From the NCBI GenBank assembly GCA_002279285.1, contig NCBR01000079.1, positions 1 to 9,735 on the forward strand: a DNA stretch of 9,735 nucleotides, given 5' to 3'. Under the pieces are notes generated by a model. That model was not told the origin of the DNA and searched no databases. It saw only the letters and a program-made list of their open reading frames with translations. This document shows, one piece after another, positions 5,833 through 9,735 of this stretch. Positions within the stretch are counted from its first letter, which is position 1. Every line of letters begins with the position of its first letter. A program made the translations under genes and the position numbers. Source of the stretch: Acidobacteria bacterium 37-71-11. GTDB lineage: Bacteria > Acidobacteriota > Thermoanaerobaculia > Thermoanaerobaculales > Thermoanaerobaculaceae.

Positions 5833-8208
5833 ATGCGCCGCCCCCACCGCTTCGTCGTTGCTCGTGCTCTCGTCAAGGAGATGCTGCCGACACTCCTGCT
5901 TGCCGCCGGCGTCAGTACGTTCCTGTTGCTCATCCGGGCGTTGTTCGTCCTCGCCGATCTGTTGATCGCCCGCAGCGTCGAGTTCGGGACCGTCGCTCGC
6001 CTGTTGTTACTCGGGGTCCCGAACATCCTGGCCCTGACGCTGCCGATCGGAACCCTGTTCGCGGTGTTGATGACGGCGGCCCGATGGGCGGCTGACTCGG
6101 AGTTGATCGCAATCCAGGCGTGCGGCGTGCCGTTGCGGCGCGTTGCGCGGCCGCTCGTGGGCGTGGCCTTGCTCGTCTTCGCCGGCGATGCGGCGCTGAC
6201 CCTGGCGGTCATGCCCGGCGCCAACGCCCAGCTCTCGGGGCTGACACGGAAGATCGCGTTCTCGGCCGCCAACGCCGAGGTCGAGCAGCGGGTGTTTGCC
6301 GAGGACTTCCCCGGCCAGCTCCTCTACGTCGACAAGATCGACCGCGGCACCGGACGCTGGCACGGCATCCTCCTGTTCGATACCACGAACCCCGCCCAGG
6401 AGAGCCTCGTCACCGCCGATTCCGGCGACCTGGTCATCGACCCGCACGACGGCAGCGCGTGGCTCAACCTGCAAGACACCACCACCCACCTGCTTCGCCC
6501 CGACGAGCCCAACTCGTATCGCAAGAACGACAACAACGAGCTCCGCATCCGCTTGCGCCAGGCGCAGGCCGCTCCGGGCCAGCACTCCCAACTCGGGGTC
6601 CGGGAGACGCTCACCAGCGAGCTGCTGAAACGGGTGCGGGCCGCCAAAGGCCGCGACACCACGGAAGCCCGCGAGGCCAGCGTCGAACTCAACAAGCGGG
6701 TGGCGATTCCCGCGGCTGCGGTCGTGTTCGCCCTGGTGGGGTTTCCGCTGGGGATCCGGAACCGCCGTGGCGGCAAGAGTTTCGGGCTCACGGCATCGGT
6801 CGGGCTCGTAGTCGCCTATTACGTGCTGCTCAACAACGGCGAACTCCTCGCGACCGGCGGCAAGGTCCCCGTCGCCTTCGGCATGTGGTTGCCGAACTTC
6901 GTGCTCCTCTTGGTCGCAGGTGTCCTCTTCCACCGGGCTTCCCGCGGAGCCGCCGGGGGCGGAGGCGGCTCGACCGTGTTCGGTCTGATCGCGGCCGCCG
7001 CGAGGCTGGCCGGTGCCCCATTCCGCCTGCTCTGGGCGGCGTTTCGCCGGCTCTGGTTCGGCAAGAACGACGCCGCCGACCGTGCGGCCGGCGGCATGCG
7101 CGCGCGCGTCCCGGGGACGCTCGGCATCATCGACCGGTACCTGCTACGCCAGTGCCTGAGCTTCTTCGTACTGGTCCTCGTCGCGGTGTCCTCGCTCTGG
7201 GTCGCGGTCGATCTGTCGGGCAACCTCGAGGACATCCGCAGGAACGCGGTGGCCCTCGTCACCGTGGCCTCGTACTACATGTTCTCCCTCCCGCAGATCC
7301 TCCACGATACGCTCCCCATCGCCTTCCTCATCGCATTCCTGGCGACCGCGACGATGCTGGAGCGCCGCAACGAGACCACCGCGTTCAAGGCCGCCGGCAT
7401 CTCGCTCAGTCGCATCGCCCTCCCCCTGCTCCTCCTCGGCGCGGCGAGCGGTGCCGGGCTGTTCCTCCTCGACGACCACGTCACACAGAAGGCGGAGAGG
7501 TCCAAGCAGCAACTCGAGGACGTGATCAGGGGGCGCAAGGTCGCCCGCTCGTACCGTGCCACCGACCGCCCCTACGTTTTTCTCCCGGACGGCCGCACCC
7601 TGGTGAACTTCCTCGAGTTCGACCCGGACACCAACACCCTCATCCGGCCCTCGGTGTTCATTTTTGACCAGCGGTTCAACCTGCGCACCCGCTACATGGC
7701 GAAGCGCGCCACGTTCGTCAACGGCCACTGGGTGGCCGAAGGGGCGTGGTCGCGGACGTTCATGGCCGACGCGACCCCGGAGTTCGTGTCGTACAAGGGG
7801 CCGGTCGACCTGCCACTTCCGGTCCGGCCCAACTATTTCGGCCGCGAGTACCGCCGGCCCGAACAGATGAGCTTCAGCGAGTTGAGGCGGTACATCGCCA
7901 CGCTGCGGGCGGCCGGCTACCGCGTCGATCGACTGGTCGTGCAACTCAATCAGAAAGTCGCCTACCCGTTCAGCCTCGTGCTCCTCGCCTGGCTTGCGAT
8001 GCCGTTCGCCTTCAGGCCGGGGCGCAGCCGCAGCGCGATCGGCGGCATCGCACTGGCTCTCGTCCTGGGCATGGCGTACTTCGGGCTGACGGTGCTCGTC
8101 ACCCAGCTCGGGGAGGCGGCGCTCATCCCGCCAGCGCTGGCGGCCTGGACGCCGACCGTGGTGTTTGCGCTGCTGGCGGTGAACCGCCACACCACCTTGC
8201 GAACCTGA
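5833..8208 (+). CDS. lptFG: Fused LptF-LptG lipopolysaccharide export permease
   Basis: LptF and LptG are the two membrane subunits of the LptB2FG ABC transporter that pulls LPS from the inner membrane; normally they are separate proteins of about 360 residues. Here one uninterrupted 791-residue frame holds both. The LptF half (about 1-370) has TM1 19-40, TM2 55-82, the LptB-coupling helix around 84-104 (ADSELIAIQACG), TM3 105-127, a periplasmic jellyroll near 130-275 and three C-terminal membrane segments. A Gly-rich, then Trp/Arg/Phe-rich linker follows (about 371-430). The LptG half starts near Met422 (IIDRYLLRQ), with coupling helix 508-527 (ERRNETTAFKAAGIS), a second jellyroll and final TMs from about 709. 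Both termini of each subunit are cytoplasmic, so the fusion is topologically sound. No Shine-Dalgarno precedes Met422, arguing against internal initiation. ATG 5833 is chosen over TTG 5722 because LptF homology starts there and the promoter lies between. Confidence 0.93.
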   Translation: MRRPHRFVVARALVKEMLPTLLLAAGVSTFLLLIRALFVLADLLIARSVEFGTVARLLLLGVPNILALTLPIGTLFAVLMTAARWAADSELIAIQACGVPLRRVARPLVGVALLVFAGDAALTLAVMPGANAQLSGLTRKIAFSAANAEVEQRVFAEDFPGQLLYVDKIDRGTGRWHGILLFDTTNPAQESLVTADSGDLVIDPHDGSAWLNLQDTTTHLLRPDEPNSYRKNDNNELRIRLRQAQAAPGQHSQLGVRETLTSELLKRVRAAKGRDTTEAREASVELNKRVAIPAAAVVFALVGFPLGIRNRRGGKSFGLTASVGLVVAYYVLLNNGELLATGGKVPVAFGMWLPNFVLLLVAGVLFHRASRGAAGGGGGSTVFGLIAAAARLAGAPFRLLWAAFRRLWFGKNDAADRAAGGMRARVPGTLGIIDRYLLRQCLSFFVLVLVAVSSLWVAVDLSGNLEDIRRNAVALVTVASYYMFSLPQILHDTLPIAFLIAFLATATMLERRNETTAFKAAGISLSRIALPLLLLGAASGAGLFLLDDHVTQKAERSKQQLEDVIRGRKVARSYRATDRPYVFLPDGRTLVNFLEFDPDTNTLIRPSVFIFDQRFNLRTRYMAKRATFVNGHWVAEGAWSRTFMADATPEFVSYKGPVDLPLPVRPNYFGREYRRPEQMSFSELRRYIATLRAAGYRVDRLVVQLNQKVAYPFSLVLLAWLAMPFAFRPGRSRSAIGGIALALVLGMAYFGLTVLVTQLGEAALIPPALAAWTPTVVFALLAVNRHTTLRT

Positions 8209-8219
8209 GAACGTCCAGG

Positions 8220-8260
8220 CGGGCGAAAGGGCCGGCGCCGCCCGACGCTCGGCCAGCGTT
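8220..8260. terminator. Possible bidirectional terminator hairpins between convergent genes
   Basis: CGGGCG (8220-8225) can pair with CGCCCG (8239-8244), and directly after it ACGCT (8245-8249) pairs with AGCGT (8255-8259) around a five-base loop. They lie between the convergent stops of lptFG and rocD, where terminators are expected. There is no T-run on either strand, so intrinsic termination is unproven. Confidence 0.3.
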
Positions 8261-8288
8261 CCCCGGCCTCGGCTCCACTGCCGCCAAC

Positions 8289-8302
8289 GTCGGCATGCCG
8301 AC
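8289..8302. repeat. 14-bp perfect palindrome, copy 2 of the element found in parB
   Basis: GTCGGCATGCCGAC repeats exactly the core of the palindrome at 5190-5203; the next base (A, 8303) also matches. It lies in the convergent gap, seven bases before the rocD stop codon complement, outside any gene. As a hairpin it would have only a 5-bp stem with a CATG loop and no T-run, so a protein-binding site is at least as likely as a terminator. Confidence 0.5.
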
Positions 8303-8309
8303 AGGCACG

Positions 8310-9521
8310 TCAGCCCAGGACTTTGGCGATCCTCTCCATCGCCCAGTCGATCTCCGCACGGGTGATGACCAGAGGCGGGGCGAAACGGATGATGTTGACG
8401 TGCGTTTCCTTGCACAGCAGGCCTTCGTGCTGCATCTCCTCGCAGAACCGGCGTGCGTTGCCCGCATCGGCTGTGAGTTCGACGCCGATCCACAGACCTT
8501 TCCCGCGGATCTCCTTGATTTTCTTCGACTTCAACGAGCGCAACCGTTCGATGAAATACGCTCCCAGGCGCGCCGAATTTTCGACCATCCCTTCGTCGAT
8601 CAGAACCTTGATCGCGGTGCGCGCCACCGCGCATGCGAGCGGGTTGCCGCCGAACGTCGAGCCGTGGTCGCCGGGCGCGAATACGCCCATGACCTCGTCG
8701 TCGGCAAGGATCCCGGAGATCGGCACGCAGCCGCCGCCCAGGGCCTTGCCGATCACGACGATGTCGGGCCGGATGCCCTCGTGCTCGAAGCAGAAGAGCT
8801 TGCCGGTGCGGCCGAGGCCCGACTGGATCTCGTCGACCGCGAGCAGGAAGCGGTGCGCCGTTGCCAGCTCGCGCAGCCGGCGCAGGAAGCCCGCGGGCGG
8901 ACTGATGATCCCGCCCTCGCCCTGGATCGGCTCGACCAGGACGGCGACCGTCTCGGGCGTGATCGCCCGCTCGACCGCCTCGGCATCGCCGTACGGGAGC
9001 AGCCGGAACCCGGGCGTGAACGGCCCGAACCCCTCGCGGTACTGTTCCTCCGACGAGAACCCGACGATCGTAGTCGTGCGGCCGTGGAAGTTGCCCGCAA
9101 AGACCAGGATCTCGCCCCCGTCCTCCGGCACCCCTTTGACCGTGTGCGCCCACTTCCGCGCCGCCTTGATCGCGGTTTCGACCGCCTCCGCGCCGCTGTT
9201 CATCGGCAGGAAGCGCGCGTACCCCGTGAGCTCGCACAGTTGGGCGCACAGCGGCCCGAGCTGGTCGTTGCGGAACGCGCGCGAGGTCAGGGTCACGCGG
9301 TCGGCCTGCTCCTTGAGCGCCGCCACGATCCTGGGGTGGCAGTGCCCCTGGTTGACCGCCGAGTAGGCGGCCAGGAAGTCGAGGTACTTTCGCCCCTCGA
9401 CATCCCACACCCACACCCCACGCGCGCGGTCGATCACCACGTCGAGCGGGTGGTAGTTGTGGGCGCCATACTGCTCCTCGAGCCGAATGAAGTCGGCGCT
9501 TGATGCGACATCCGTGTCCAT
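8310..9521 (-). CDS. rocD: Ornithine--oxo-acid aminotransferase
   Basis: This PLP enzyme converts L-ornithine and 2-oxoglutarate to glutamate-5-semialdehyde and glutamate, linking arginine/ornithine breakdown with proline and glutamate. The 403-residue product matches the family along its whole length (about 400): GAHNYHPLDVVI at 19-30, YLDFLAAYSAVNQGHCHP (46-63), LTLTSRAFRNDQLGP-like region ending at residue 90, MNSGAEAVETA (107-117), GNFHGRTTT (143-151), VEPIQGEGGI (197-205), AVDEIQSGLGRTGK with the cofactor Asp230, the PLP lysine Lys259 in GKALGGG, GSTFGGNPLACAV (287-299) and EGLLCKETH (366-374). This detailed agreement with ornithine aminotransferases separates it from acetylornithine or GABA aminotransferases. 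The ATG at 9521 has GGAGG six bases upstream; the frame stays open to 9701 but that extension is Arg-rich and unlike the family. It is transcribed toward lptFG and has its own upstream region. Confidence 0.95.
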   Translation of the reverse strand: MDTDVASSADFIRLEEQYGAHNYHPLDVVIDRARGVWVWDVEGRKYLDFLAAYSAVNQGHCHPRIVAALKEQADRVTLTSRAFRNDQLGPLCAQLCELTGYARFLPMNSGAEAVETAIKAARKWAHTVKGVPEDGGEILVFAGNFHGRTTTIVGFSSEEQYREGFGPFTPGFRLLPYGDAEAVERAITPETVAVLVEPIQGEGGIISPPAGFLRRLRELATAHRFLLAVDEIQSGLGRTGKLFCFEHEGIRPDIVVIGKALGGGCVPISGILADDEVMGVFAPGDHGSTFGGNPLACAVARTAIKVLIDEGMVENSARLGAYFIERLRSLKSKKIKEIRGKGLWIGVELTADAGNARRFCEEMQHEGLLCKETHVNIIRFAPPLVITRAEIDWAMERIAKVLG

Positions 9522-9527
9522 GATTTG

Positions 9528-9532
9528 CCTCC
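9528..9532 (-). promoter_or_regulatory. Shine-Dalgarno that sets the rocD start
   Basis: On the minus strand GGAGG lies six bases before the ATG at 9521. It rules out the longer open frame reaching 9701 as the normal product. Confidence 0.75.
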
Positions 9533-9537
9533 GAGGC

Positions 9538-9672
9538 CCCGCGGGATTGCCGCGAGAGGCCCCGAGCCTATGCGATCGCGCTTTCCGGCGCAAGCGCTCG
9601 CTCCCGCGGGTGTCGCTCCCGCGGGGTAGCTCTCTCTTCACTGCGTGAGGCTGTCTTGTTTTGCCCCGCGGG
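9538..9672. repeat. Cluster of four CCCGCGGG palindromes upstream of rocD
   Basis: The 8-bp palindrome CCCGCGGG occurs at 9538-9545, 9603-9610, 9618-9625 and 9665-9672. The middle two are part of a 13-bp direct repeat TCGCTCCCGCGGG (9598-9610 and 9613-9625). By eye I find only one other copy in the window, inside rocD at 8890-8897. The clustering in the rocD upstream region suggests an operator or a short interspersed repeat; G+C-rich composition weakens the case. Confidence 0.5.
9565..9593 (-). promoter_or_regulatory. Weak candidate rocD promoter
   Basis: Read on the minus strand, TTGCGC (9593-9588) and TAGGCT (9570-9565) are 17 bases apart. Each matches its consensus at only three of six positions, but the T-A-x-x-x-T form of the -10 agrees with the other two promoters proposed here. 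Confidence 0.3.
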
Positions 9673-9690
9673 CTGCGGCCGTGGTCGCTC

Positions 9691-9713
9691 GGGCGGCGCA
9701 TCGAGCGCCGCCC
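9691..9713. repeat. Strong hairpin upstream of rocD
   Basis: GGGCGGCGC (9691-9699) and GCGCCGCCC (9705-9713) form a perfect 9-bp stem around the five bases ATCGA. No T-run follows on either strand. It may be the terminator of a gene beyond the window edge or a copy of an interspersed hairpin repeat. Confidence 0.6.
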
Positions 9714-9735
9714 TCCGACCCGCCTGCGCGTGCGA

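Noticed and set aside
5639..5833. Small + strand open frame of 64 codons with a hydrophobic segment in the parB-lptFG gap
   Set aside because: The hydrophobic residues come from the AT-rich stretch. There is no Shine-Dalgarno, no recognisable family, and it runs through the repeats and the lptFG promoter.
8289..8302. Reading the palindrome simply as a Rho-independent terminator
   Set aside because: Its stem is only 5 bp with no T-run, and the identical element lies inside parB, where a terminator makes no sense. It remains possible but is not the preferred view.
7144..9414. Long minus-strand open frame of 756 codons
   Set aside because: It is antisense to the LptG half and out of frame through rocD, both strongly recognised genes. 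Long spurious frames are expected at this G+C content, and the translation is Arg/Gly/Pro/Ala-rich without motifs.
7746..9503. Plus-strand open frame of 585 codons across lptFG and rocD
   Set aside because: It overlaps the real lptFG frame and lies antisense to rocD; no family resemblance.
1..9735. CRISPR arrays, tRNA or rRNA genes, insertion sequences, prophage genes
   Set aside because: I found no spaced repeat array, cloverleaf, transposase or integrase motif, or terminal inverted repeats with target duplications.

Overview
The window is a 9.7 kb stretch of bacterial chromosome, visibly G+C-rich (about two thirds by eye), densely coding, with GTG starts and several genes lacking a clear Shine-Dalgarno. 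An LptF/LptG transporter means a diderm, LPS-type envelope. The mix of a PTS enzyme I, a phosphomannose-isomerase-like cupin, a secreted coiled-coil protein of a kind I associate with Acidobacteriota, a MiaB/DUF151 pair and a fused LptFG suggests Acidobacteriota or a nearby phylum. That placement is an inference from gene style, not a proven match. I see no rRNA, tRNA, CRISPR array, transposase or phage gene.

Layout. Positions 1-3672 hold a co-directional + strand block: the 3' part of ptsI, a cupin overlapping it by 4 nt, a small exported coiled-coil protein, the tRNA methylthiotransferase miaB, and a DUF151/bifunctional-nuclease protein. A 240 nt gap (3673-3912) carries a sigma70-like promoter for a parA-parB chromosome-segregation operon (3913-5599). 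A second gap (5600-5832) is the only clearly AT-rich place in the window. It contains a 24 nt stretch with 20 A/T, then imperfect DnaA-box-like repeats, then a good promoter that would start transcription only a few bases before the next gene. That gene (5833-8208) is one uninterrupted reading frame encoding LptF fused to LptG. A short convergent gap (8209-8309) separates it from an ornithine aminotransferase (rocD, 8310-9521, minus strand), whose 214 nt upstream region is rich in short palindromes.

How the genes relate. The first block looks like a housekeeping operon (PTS signalling or sugar phosphorylation, sugar-phosphate cupin, tRNA modification). ParA and ParB form a partition pair. A 14-bp perfect palindrome (16 bp at one copy) occurs exactly twice in the window, once inside parB and once in the convergent gap 3.1 kb away. 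Because this ParB has an atypical recognition region, I propose the palindrome as a candidate non-canonical parS. Together with the origin-like AT-rich repeat region between parB and lptFG, the segment could be an origin-proximal segregation locus. This is the most interesting hypothesis in the window, and it remains unproven.
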